Positions 1-5,977 of a DNA stretch of 7,381 nucleotides are shown here, one piece after another. Source of the DNA: Thermaceae bacterium (lineage in GTDB: Bacteria > Deinococcota > Deinococci > Deinococcales > Marinithermaceae); assembly GCA_026989475.1 (NCBI GenBank), contig JALSJG010000276.1, positions 1-7,381 on the forward strand. Reading direction: 5' to 3'. The notes under the pieces are model-generated. The model was given only the letters and a program-made list of their open reading frames with translations, had not been told where the DNA came from and made no database searches. Every line of letters starts with the position of its first letter. Position 1 is the stretch's first letter. The position numbers were made by a program, and so were the translations under genes.

Positions 1-728
1 TCGAGCCCCTCGCCCTCGGCCCGGACCCGGATCCGGTAGGCGCCCCCGAGCACGCTTTTTGCGAGCTCGGGCACCGAGCCCACGAGCTCCATCCGCCCCT
101 TTCGGAATAGCCCCACCCGGTCGGTGATCGCCTGGACCTGGTGGAGGAGGTGGGAAGAAAGCAGCACGGTGAGGCCCCGTTCTTTGAGCGAGCGGATCAG
201 GTGTAAAAACTCGTGGGCCGCTTGGGGGTCGAGGCCGAGGGTGGGCTCGTCAAGGATCACGAGCTCGGGCTCCTTGAGCAAAACGTCGGCGAGCCCGAGC
301 CGTTGCTTCATGCCCCGGGAATAGGTGCGTACCGGCCGGTCGGCGGCATCAAGCAGTCCCATCTGATCGAGGAGCTCCTCGATCCGGGCTTCGATCGCCG
401 CTCCCCGCAGGCCGTTGAGCTCCGCGGTGTAGCGGAGGTTTTCCCGGCCCGAGAGCTCGTCGTAAAACCCCACCGTGTCCGGAAGGTAGCCGACCCGGCG
501 CTTCACTTTCAGCGGCTCCCGCACGGGATCGCGGCCCAGCACCCGGACGCTGCCCCGGGTGGGCTCGGTGAGGCCGAGGAGCATGAGGATGGTGGTGGTC
601 TTCCCCGAGCCGTTCGGCCCCAGGATGCCGAAGACCTCGCCCCGCTCGACCACGAGGTTGAGGTCCTCGACCGCCACCAGCCGGCCGTAGCGCTTGGTGA
701 GGCCTTGGGTCTCGATCGCCGCCATCAT
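1..728 (-). CDS. ABC transporter ATP-binding protein, partial (C-terminus beyond the left edge)
   Basis: Nucleotide-binding subunit of an ABC-2-type (COG1131-like) transporter; it would hydrolyse ATP at the inner face of the membrane to power a permease not seen here. Read from the ATG at 728, 242 residues lie in the window and the frame stays open to base 1. Visible motifs are Walker A GPNGSGKTT (37-45), a YLPD segment at the Q-loop (81-84, with Asp84 where Gln or Glu is usual), a signature YSRGMKQR (136-143, a variant of LSGGQ), Walker B LVILDEP with Asp160 and Glu161, the D-loop GLDP, and the switch His193 in LLSSHLLH. The ATPase core is therefore complete and only the C-terminal accessory part is missing. 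The start codon overlaps the upstream gene's TGA as ATGA, which suggests translational coupling; a second in-frame ATG follows at once (725-723). No clear Shine-Dalgarno is seen. The substrate cannot be told from the sequence. Confidence 0.93.
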   Translation of the reverse strand, partial: MMAAIETQGLTKRYGRLVAVEDLNLVVERGEVFGILGPNGSGKTTTILMLLGLTEPTRGSVRVLGRDPVREPLKVKRRVGYLPDTVGFYDELSGRENLRYTAELNGLRGAAIEARIEELLDQMGLLDAADRPVRTYSRGMKQRLGLADVLLKEPELVILDEPTLGLDPQAAHEFLHLIRSLKERGLTVLLSSHLLHQVQAITDRVGLFRKGRMELVGSVPELAKSVLGGAYRIRVRAEGEGL

Positions 729-1873
729 CGCCGCCCGAAGCGTGCCACCGCGAGCGCCAGCACGCCGAGCGCCACCGCAACCAGCCCCACGCCGACGATG
801 CCCCACATCGTCGAGGTCAGCACGGTGATGCGGAAGTCGGCGGACTCGGAGGTGCCGTTTTTGGGCTTGGCGGTGATCGTCACCATGTAGTCGCCGGCGA
901 TCGCCTTGGCCGAGGGCTTGATCTTGGCGGTCACCTCGGCCTGTTCGCCCGCGGGGATCGAGGGGATCGTCTTGGGCTCGAAGGTGACCTCCCAGCCCGA
1001 GGGCTCGAAGGAGGAGAGCTCGACGCTCTTCGCCTCGGCGCTGCCGCGGTTTCGGACCACCAGCTTCAAGGGGGACTCGCGGCCGGCGTAGGCGCGGCCC
1101 GAGAGCCGCCCGTCGGGGGTGGTGAGGGTGAGCTCGGGGCGGCCGGTGACGATCGCCTTGAGCTCGAGGCTCGCCTTCGCGGCCCCGGCGCGGGCGGTGA
1201 CCCGGATCGCGTACTCGCCGGCCTGCACCTTGGGCGGAGGGCTGACCTCGATGTCGAGGTTCTTGGTCTCGCCCGCCTTGATCGGGAGCGTGGTCACCTC
1301 CTGGCCGGAAAACTGCGGCTTGAAGACCACTTCAAACCCCTGGGGTGCGTCGGCCTCGAGGCCGACGAGGAGGTCCTGGTCGGACTCGTTTTTGAGCGTC
1401 GCCCGGTAGCGGAAGGTGGTGGTGGGGGTGCCCTTTAAGACCGGGAGCTCGACCTCGAGCTTCAACGAGGGCGGGAGGACCTTGCCCACGGTGAGGACGA
1501 TGGGGAGCTCGCTTTTCGCCGTGCTGCCCTCGGCGACGACGGTCATCGGGTAGCGGCCCTCCTTCACCCCTTCGGGGACCTCAACCCGGAGGGTGAGGCT
1601 CTCGCGGGCGTCGGGGGCGAGGAAGGCGGCCTCGACGACCCGCCCGTTGCCGAGGAAGGCTACGGTCCAGTCCCCGGGAGCGCCCTCAACCCGGAGCTTT
1701 ACGTATTGGGGGGGGAGGCCGAAGTTCTTGAGCTCGAGCGAGAGGTTGACCACCTCCCCCGCCTTGACCGTGAGGGCGGGGTATGGGGTACCGACGACCA
1801 GCCCTTTGTAGTCCACCTTGCCCTGCGCAAAGGCGACCGCGAACGCCAGCAAAAGGCCCGCGAGTCTCCGCAT
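725..1873 (-). CDS. Secreted, membrane-anchored protein with three Ig-like NEW3-type repeats (COG1470-like)
   Basis: 382 residues. A signal peptide (MRRLAGLLLAFAVAFAQG) has an AxA cleavage site after Ala16. Three tandem beta-rich units of about 100 residues follow, roughly 30-130, 135-243 and 246-352. Each shows an aromatic/Val/Phe strand (GDWTVAF, GFEVVF, GWEVTF), then a polar stretch and an AG or EG turn before Y (EGRY, AGEY, AGDY) and a V/I-T-A/V strand. A hydrophobic segment (about 356-376) and a short basic tail (ARFGRR) follow. The likely topology is a large extracytoplasmic part anchored by one C-terminal helix. The repeats fit the NEW3 (NPCBM-associated) family, whose members often sit beside ABC ATPase and permease genes; that assignment is from memory. 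The ATG at 1873 has a strong Shine-Dalgarno (GGAGG, six bases away). The gene overlaps the ATPase gene by four bases, so both probably serve one export or surface complex. The precise role is unknown. Confidence 0.88.
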   Translation of the reverse strand: MRRLAGLLLAFAVAFAQGKVDYKGLVVGTPYPALTVKAGEVVNLSLELKNFGLPPQYVKLRVEGAPGDWTVAFLGNGRVVEAAFLAPDARESLTLRVEVPEGVKEGRYPMTVVAEGSTAKSELPIVLTVGKVLPPSLKLEVELPVLKGTPTTTFRYRATLKNESDQDLLVGLEADAPQGFEVVFKPQFSGQEVTTLPIKAGETKNLDIEVSPPPKVQAGEYAIRVTARAGAAKASLELKAIVTGRPELTLTTPDGRLSGRAYAGRESPLKLVVRNRGSAEAKSVELSSFEPSGWEVTFEPKTIPSIPAGEQAEVTAKIKPSAKAIAGDYMVTITAKPKNGTSESADFRITVLTSTMWGIVGVGLVAVALGVLALAVARFGRR

Positions 1874-1880
1874 CGTTCAC

Positions 1881-1888
1881 CTCCTCTA
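1881..1888 (-). promoter_or_regulatory. Strong ribosome binding site of the NEW3-repeat gene
   Basis: The minus strand reads GAGGAGGTGAACG and then ATG, so a near-perfect Shine-Dalgarno GGAGG lies six bases before the start at 1873. It supports this start and a leadered mRNA, in contrast to the SDR and archaemetzincin genes, which lack such a site. Confidence 0.75.
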
Positions 1889-1913
1889 ACGCGCTAAAGT
1901 ACCCCTAAGGCCG

Positions 1914-1942
1914 ATTTAAATATATGAAGCGCGGACACGCAA
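1914..1942 (-). promoter_or_regulatory. Possible promoter of the NEW3/ABC pair
   Basis: The 96-base gap before the NEW3 gene holds the most AT-rich stretch of the window (ATATATTTAAAT on the minus strand). A -35-like TTGCGT (1942-1937) lies 16 bases before TTTAAA (1920-1915) or 17 before TTAAAT (1919-1914). Each candidate -10 matches only four of six consensus bases, so the exact hexamers are uncertain. A TACTTT nearer the gene is an alternative -10. Confidence 0.35.
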
Positions 1943-1969
1943 GCTCCCGCGGCTCCGGAAAGCGCTTGC
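1939..1969 (-). terminator. Weak hairpin directly after ilvD
   Basis: GCAAGC starts right after the ilvD TAA on the minus strand and is matched by GCTTGC 19 bases later (plus-strand arms 1964-1969 and 1939-1944). Part of the loop could extend the stem (CTTTCC against GGGAG). No run of T follows, so this is not a standard intrinsic terminator. It may only protect the 3' end or be chance. Confidence 0.25.
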
Positions 1970-3655
1970 TTACTCCGGCTCCCTGAGCACCGCACCCCGG
2001 GAGGCGTTCGTCACCAGCGCCCGGTAGCGCTTCAGCCAGGAACCGTTCACGGGCTTTTTAAGGGGCTTAAAGCGCGCCCGTCGCCTTGCGAGTTCCGCCT
2101 CGTCCACGAGCAGGTCCACCTTGCCCTCGACGAGGTCGATCGCGATGAGGTCGCCCTCCTCGACCAGACCGATCGGCCCGCCCTCGGCGGCCTCGGGGGA
2201 GACGTGGCCGATCGCCGCGCCCCGGGTGCCGCCGGAGAAGCGCCCGTCGGTGATGAGGGCCACCGAGTCGCCGAGCCCCATGCCCACGAGCGCCGAGGTG
2301 GGGGCGAGCATCTCCCGCATCCCGGGTCCGCCCTTCGGCCCTTCGTAGCGGATCACCACTACGTCACCAGGCTGGATCTTTCCGCCGTTGATCGCGGCCT
2401 GGGCTTCCTCTTCGGAGTCGAAGACCCGAGCCGGTCCGGTGTGACGCATCATCTTGGGCTCGACCCCGGCGGTCTTCACCACCGCTCCCTCGGGCGCTAG
2501 GTTCCCAAAAAGAATGCGCAGCCCCCCCTTTTCGTCGTAGGGGTTTTCCAGCCGTCGAATGACCCGGTCATCGCGAATCTCGAAATCGCCCTCCTCGAGC
2601 ACCTCCCCGAGCGTCTTGCCCTGCACGGTCATGGCCTCGAGCCTCAAGTAGCCCCCGCGGGCGAGCTCCTTCAAAATCGCGTGGATGCCCCCCGCGCGTT
2701 CGAGGTCCTCCATGTGGTAGGCGGAGCTCGGGGCGATCTTGGAAAGCGTCGGGGTGGTGCGGCCGATCTCGTCGAGGCGCTCGAGGGGGAAGGGGATGCC
2801 GGCCTCTTCCGCCGCCGCCAAGGTGTGGAGCACGGTGTTGGTCGAGCCCCCCATGGCCACGTCGAGCCGGAATGCGTTCTCGAAGGAAGCGAGGGAGACG
2901 ATGTCCCGGGGCTTTAAGTCCTCGAAAGCGAGCTCGACCACACGGTAGGCCGCTTTCCTCTTAAGCTCCTCGCGGCGGGGGTCCTCGGCTAGGATCGTGC
3001 CATTCCCGGGAAGGGCGAGGCCCAGGGCCTCGAGCAGCGAGTTCATGCTGTTGGCGGTGAAGAGCCCGGAGCACGAACCACAGCCGGGGCAGGCGTAGGT
3101 CTCGATCTCCTTGAGGTCTTCCTCCGTGATCTCTCCTTTCTTCAGCTGCCCCAGGGCTTCGAACACGCTGACCAGGTCCACCACTCGGCCCGAGGAGGGG
3201 AGCACCCCCGCCCGCATCGGCCCGCCGGAGACGAAGATCGAGGGGATGTTGACCCGGAGGGCGGCCATCAGCATCCCGGGCACGATCTTGTCGCAGTTGG
3301 GGATAAAGATCGCGGCGTCGAAGGCGTGGGCGGTCAGCATGGTCTCGACGCTGTCGGCGATCAGCTCCCGAGAGGGGAGACTCCAGCGCATCCCCTCGTG
3401 GCCCATGGCGATGCCGTCGTCCACCCCGATGGTGTTGAACTCGAAGGGAACGCCTCCGGCCTCACGGATATAGCGTTTGATGCTCTCGACGAACTCGCGC
3501 AGGTGGGCGTGGCCGGGGACGATGTCCACGTAGGAGTTCACTACCGCGATGAAGGGTTTTTCGAAGTCGGACTCGCGCTCGATTACCCCGGTGGCCCGAA
3601 GGAGCGAGCGGTGGGGGGCACGATCGGTTCCTTTCTTGATCCGGTCGCTCCTCAT
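1970..3655 (-). CDS. ilvD: Dihydroxy-acid dehydratase (EC 4.2.1.9)
   Basis: Dehydrates 2,3-dihydroxy-isovalerate and 2,3-dihydroxy-3-methylvalerate to the 2-oxo acids that lead to valine, leucine and isoleucine; a cytosolic Fe-S enzyme. It has 561 residues, the usual length for the Bacillus-type family. Both family signatures are present: CDKIVPGML (121-129) and TDGRFSGGTRG (469-479), where Ser474 sits at the position proposed as catalytic base. Further matches are VDDGIAMGHEGM (78-89), CPGCGSCSGLFTANSMN (189-205) and GGSTNTVLH (269-277). Cluster cysteines are Cys121 and Cys189, with Cys192 and Cys195 close by. The segment NSYVDIVPGHAHL has Gly48 where [2Fe-2S] homologues carry a third cysteine (ITPCN type), so this resembles the E. 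coli class. The ATG at 3655 overlaps the upstream SDR stop as ATGA and has GGAGG eight bases before it, so ilvD is probably translated from the SDR mRNA. The stop is TAA. Confidence 0.97.
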   Translation of the reverse strand: MRSDRIKKGTDRAPHRSLLRATGVIERESDFEKPFIAVVNSYVDIVPGHAHLREFVESIKRYIREAGGVPFEFNTIGVDDGIAMGHEGMRWSLPSRELIADSVETMLTAHAFDAAIFIPNCDKIVPGMLMAALRVNIPSIFVSGGPMRAGVLPSSGRVVDLVSVFEALGQLKKGEITEEDLKEIETYACPGCGSCSGLFTANSMNSLLEALGLALPGNGTILAEDPRREELKRKAAYRVVELAFEDLKPRDIVSLASFENAFRLDVAMGGSTNTVLHTLAAAEEAGIPFPLERLDEIGRTTPTLSKIAPSSAYHMEDLERAGGIHAILKELARGGYLRLEAMTVQGKTLGEVLEEGDFEIRDDRVIRRLENPYDEKGGLRILFGNLAPEGAVVKTAGVEPKMMRHTGPARVFDSEEEAQAAINGGKIQPGDVVVIRYEGPKGGPGMREMLAPTSALVGMGLGDSVALITDGRFSGGTRGAAIGHVSPEAAEGGPIGLVEEGDLIAIDLVEGKVDLLVDEAELARRRARFKPLKKPVNGSWLKRYRALVTNASRGAVLREPE

Positions 3656-4401
3656 GTCCCGTCCTCCCAGGTTGCGACTTTTCCGGAAAACTTTCCGGGA
3701 TTCCCCTTGAGGATCCGTACGAGCGCCCGGGCGCTCTCCTCAGGGCTGAGCAGGACCCCTTGTTCCCGGTAGCCACGGAAGACCCGGTGCAGGACCTCGG
3801 CGGCCCCGCCCTCGGCGGCGCGGGCCTCCTCTTGCATCCGGGTCTCCACCACCCCGGGGCGGTAGACGAAGCTCGTGATCTCCGGCGCCTCGGCGGCGAG
3901 CTGGCGGGCAAGGTGTTCTTCGGCGGCCTTGGCCACGGCGTAGGCGCCGATGCCAGGAAGGTTCGACTCGGCCGCGCCGGAGCCGAAGAAGACCGCTACC
4001 CCACCCCCCGCCTGGATGAGCTCGGGGACGGCGTACCGGGTGAGCTGGTAGCCGGCCTTGACGTTCGCCTCCATCACCTCGTCCCAGTGGGGCTCGGGGA
4101 GCTCCCAGAGAAACGGTCCGGGGTGCAATACCCCCGCGTTATGGATGAAGCCGGCGAAATTGCCGAGCTGCTTGGCCGCCCGAACCAGCCGGTCGGCCAC
4201 TTCCGCGCGGGCGGCCGATCCCTCGACCGGGATCGCCTCGGTGCCGCGATCGCGCACCAAGGAAGCCACCTCGGCGAGGGGGGCGGCGTGGCGGGCGGAG
4301 AGCACGAGCCGGGCACCCTCTTCGGCGAGGATAAGGGCGAGCGCCCTTCCAATGCCGCGGGAGGCGCCGGTCAGGATCCAGGTGGTGTTCCTTAGTCTCA
4401 T
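3652..4401 (-). CDS. Short-chain dehydrogenase/reductase (SDR), classical type
   Basis: 249 residues with a Rossmann fold; a cytosolic NAD(P)-dependent oxidoreductase of unknown substrate. Visible motifs are the dinucleotide-binding TGASRGIG (11-18), SAR after the second strand (Arg37 suggests NADP(H)), NAG (88-90), an Asn in EANVKAGY (Asn113), Ser141 in FFGSGAAE, the catalytic YAVAK (Tyr154, Lys158) and RPGVVET (181-187). All classical catalytic residues are in place. The frame stays open upstream, but I chose the ATG at 4401: the protein then begins a few residues before the first strand, as is normal for the family. The upstream extension would be antisense to the archaemetzincin gene. There is no Shine-Dalgarno; TACACT lies six bases before the ATG, which predicts a leaderless mRNA. 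Its TGA overlaps the ilvD start, so the two are probably one transcript. Resemblance to sepiapterin reductase-like or BenC1-like SDRs is possible but unproven. Confidence 0.93.
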   Translation of the reverse strand: MRLRNTTWILTGASRGIGRALALILAEEGARLVLSARHAAPLAEVASLVRDRGTEAIPVEGSAARAEVADRLVRAAKQLGNFAGFIHNAGVLHPGPFLWELPEPHWDEVMEANVKAGYQLTRYAVPELIQAGGGVAVFFGSGAAESNLPGIGAYAVAKAAEEHLARQLAAEAPEITSFVYRPGVVETRMQEEARAAEGGAAEVLHRVFRGYREQGVLLSPEESARALVRILKGNPGKFSGKVATWEDGT

Positions 4402-4407
4402 GCCCCG

Positions 4408-4413
4408 AGTGTA
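4408..4413 (-). promoter_or_regulatory. Putative -10 box of the SDR-ilvD transcript (leaderless)
   Basis: TACACT on the minus strand, followed by six bases (CGGGGC) and then the ATG at 4401. A TANNNT box at this distance would place the transcription start on or next to the A of the start codon. The matching -35 region would lie over the archaemetzincin start codon; only a poor TTCATC is seen there. Confidence 0.5.
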
Positions 4414-4420
4414 TCCGGTG

Positions 4421-4426
4421 TAGGCT
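4421..4426 (+). promoter_or_regulatory. Putative -10 box of the archaemetzincin gene (leaderless)
   Basis: TAGGCT followed by six bases (CGGAAG) and then the ATG at 4433. This is the same spacing as the divergent box on the other strand. The GGAAG directly next to the ATG is too close to act as a Shine-Dalgarno. No good -35 is seen; it would fall on the SDR start codon. Confidence 0.45.
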
Positions 4427-4432
4427 CGGAAG

Positions 4433-4954
4433 ATGAACGCCCCGGTCGTGCTCGTGCCCCTCGATGGCATGGACGCAAGGCTTTTGCACCCGGTGGCGGC
4501 GAACGTGCTCGAGGTTTTCGGGCTAGTGGCCGCGGTCGGCGATCCGGCGGAGATCCCGGTGGAAGCCTTCGACCCCACAAGAGGTCAGTACCGGGCGGCG
4601 GCGGTGCTTTCCTTTTTGAAGCCTTGCTGCCCGGAGGCGAAAAGGGTGGTGGGGGTGACCGCGGCGGACCTCTTTGAACCCGGGCTCAACTTCGTCTTCG
4701 GCCTCGCCGAGCGGCCGGGCAGGGCGGCGGTGGTGAGCGCCCACCGCCTACTTACTCGGGATGGGCGGCGCTTCCTCGCCCGGCTGATGAAAGAGGCAAA
4801 CCACGAGCTCGGGCATACCTTCGGACTCGGGCACTGCCCCGAGCCTACCTGCGCGATGCGCTTTTCCAACTCGGTGGTCGAGGTGGACGAGAAGGGGCGG
4901 TTTTTCTGCCCCCGCTGCCGGGCCCTTTTGGTGGAGGCTCTAAAGCGCCTTTAG
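4433..4954 (+). CDS. Archaemetzincin-like zinc metallopeptidase
   Basis: 173 residues and no signal peptide, so probably cytosolic. The C-terminal half carries the archaemetzincin signature: HELGHTFGLGHC (124-135), where His124, His128 and His134 bind the catalytic zinc and Glu125 is the general base, then a four-residue gap to Cys140, Met142 as the Met-turn (CAM), and Cys159-Pro-Arg-Cys162. The four cysteines (135, 140, 159, 162) are expected to hold a second, structural zinc. The Met142-Cys159 gap is 16 residues, one shorter than the X17 consensus I recall. The start of the mature fold is visible at VVLVPLDGMD. The length matches small archaeal members. The family is common in archaea and present in vertebrates, and is patchy in bacteria; the physiological substrate is unknown. 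The gene lies alone on the plus strand, divergent from the SDR (31 bases) and convergent with leuB (15-base overlap). Function in this host cannot be inferred from its neighbours. Confidence 0.92.
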   Translation: MNAPVVLVPLDGMDARLLHPVAANVLEVFGLVAAVGDPAEIPVEAFDPTRGQYRAAAVLSFLKPCCPEAKRVVGVTAADLFEPGLNFVFGLAERPGRAAVVSAHRLLTRDGRRFLARLMKEANHELGHTFGLGHCPEPTCAMRFSNSVVEVDEKGRFFCPRCRALLVEALKRL

Positions 4955-4958
4955 GACC
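4936..4958. terminator. Palindrome at the convergent ends of the archaemetzincin and leuB genes
   Basis: CTAAAGCGCCTTTAG (4940-4954) is a six-base-pair perfect inverted repeat with a CGC loop. It can be lengthened outward with a G-T pair, one mismatch and two G-C pairs. It carries the TAG stop of the archaemetzincin gene on the plus strand and the TAG stop of leuB on the minus strand. Because it is nearly symmetric it could fold in either mRNA and act as a weak two-way terminator or 3'-end stabiliser. No T-run follows on either side, so termination is not assured. Confidence 0.35.
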
Positions 4959-5977
4959 GCTTTGGTGAAGGCCTCGGTCCCGGCCGTGCCGCCGAGGTCG
5001 GGGGTGGGGGCGGTCTTTAGGGCCGTTTCCACCGCTTGCTCGACGCGCTGGCCGAGTTCGGGGAGCTCGAGCGCGTAGGCAAGGAGCATCCCGGCGGAGA
5101 GGATGGCGGCGGCGGGGTTCGCCCGGCCCTTCCCGGCGATATCCGGCGCCGAGCCGTGGACCGGCTCGAAGACCGGGGTCTTTTCCCCCAGCGAGGCCGA
5201 GGGCAAGAGCCCGAGCGAGCCCGGGAGCACCGAGGCCAGGTCGGAGAGGATGTCGCCGAAGAGGTTCCCGGTGAGCACCACGTCGAAGCGCTGGGGCCGG
5301 GTGACGAGGTGCATCGCCATCGCGTCCACGTACTGGTGCTCGGTCTCGACCTCGGGGTAGTCCTGGGCCACGTCCTCGACCACCTTGCGCCAGAACTCGC
5401 TGACCTCGAGCACATTCGCCTTGTCCACGCTCACAAGGCGCTTTTTCCGCTTCATGGCCGCCTCGAAGGCCACCCGCGCCACCCGCTCCACCTCGGGCCG
5501 CGTGTAGCGCATGGTGTTATAGGCCTCGTCGTCGGTGATGCCCCGGGGGGTGCCGAAGTAGATCCCCCCGGTGAGCTCGCGCACGATCAGGAGGTCCACC
5601 CCCCGGGCGAGCTCGGGACGAAGGGGGGAGAGGGCCTCAAGCCCCGCCATCACCTTGGCCGGGCGCAGGTTGGCAAAAAGGCCGAGGGTTTTCCGAAGAG
5701 CCAAAAGGCCGGTCTCGGGGCGCTTTTCCCGGGGAAGCGCGTCCCACTTGGGGCCACCGATCGCGCCGAGGAGCACCGCGTCGGCTTCGAGCACGCCCCT
5801 TTTCGTCTCCTCGGGGAAGGGCTCGCCAAACCGGTCGGTCGCCTCGCCGCCGAAGGCGAAGCGCTCGAAGACGAGCCCAAGCCCTTCGGCCTCGTCCAGG
5901 GCCTCTAAGACCCGAACCGCCGCCTCGGTGACCTCGGGGCCGATGCCGTCGCCGGGAAGGAGGGCGATCTTGGGCAT
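4940..5977 (-). CDS. leuB: 3-isopropylmalate dehydrogenase (EC 1.1.1.85)
   Basis: Oxidises and decarboxylates (2R,3S)-3-isopropylmalate to 2-oxoisocaproate with NAD+, the third leucine-specific step; a cytosolic homodimer needing Mg2+ or Mn2+. It has 345 residues, the length of the Thermus thermophilus enzyme, and matches it from end to end by memory. Visible motifs are the N-terminal LLPGDGIGPEV, the substrate-binding loop RPETGLLALRK with LFANLRPAK, RELTGGIYFG, the VSVDKANVLE segment with the catalytic Lys, the metal-binding GNLFGDILSDLAS, and HGSAPDIAGKGRANPAAAILS, where the Asp of SAPDIAG fits NAD rather than NADP specificity. The start at 5977 matches the family N-terminus (MPKIALLPGDG). 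There is no Shine-Dalgarno before it; a -10-like TAAAAC lies six bases upstream, so an internal leaderless start is possible. The gene follows leuD by 46 bases and its tail overlaps the convergent archaemetzincin gene. Confidence 0.97.
   Translation of the reverse strand: MPKIALLPGDGIGPEVTEAAVRVLEALDEAEGLGLVFERFAFGGEATDRFGEPFPEETKRGVLEADAVLLGAIGGPKWDALPREKRPETGLLALRKTLGLFANLRPAKVMAGLEALSPLRPELARGVDLLIVRELTGGIYFGTPRGITDDEAYNTMRYTRPEVERVARVAFEAAMKRKKRLVSVDKANVLEVSEFWRKVVEDVAQDYPEVETEHQYVDAMAMHLVTRPQRFDVVLTGNLFGDILSDLASVLPGSLGLLPSASLGEKTPVFEPVHGSAPDIAGKGRANPAAAILSAGMLLAYALELPELGQRVEQAVETALKTAPTPDLGGTAGTEAFTKAVLKAL

Noticed and set aside
349..780. Minus-strand open frame of 143 codons near the ATPase start
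   Set aside because: It is the ATPase DNA read in a shifted frame (Arg/Pro/His-rich); the true frame carries all ATPase motifs, so no frameshift is needed.
213..890. Plus-strand open frame of 225 codons opposite the ABC ATPase
   Set aside because: Antisense to intact Walker A, signature and Walker B motifs on the minus strand, with low-complexity composition and no family resemblance.
3760..4395. Plus-strand open frame of 211 codons opposite the SDR
   Set aside because: Mirror of a well-supported SDR gene; no own motif or ribosome binding site.
4402..4578. N-terminal extension of the SDR frame to 308 residues
   Set aside because: The extra 59 residues are antisense to the archaemetzincin gene, do not resemble SDRs, and would remove the divergent promoter region. 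The ATG at 4401 gives the normal family start.
5036..5908. Plus-strand open frame of 290 codons opposite leuB
   Set aside because: It is fully antisense to a clear leuB. Its composition is Gly/Glu/His/Arg-rich, as expected from reversing GC-rich codons, and no domain can be recognised.
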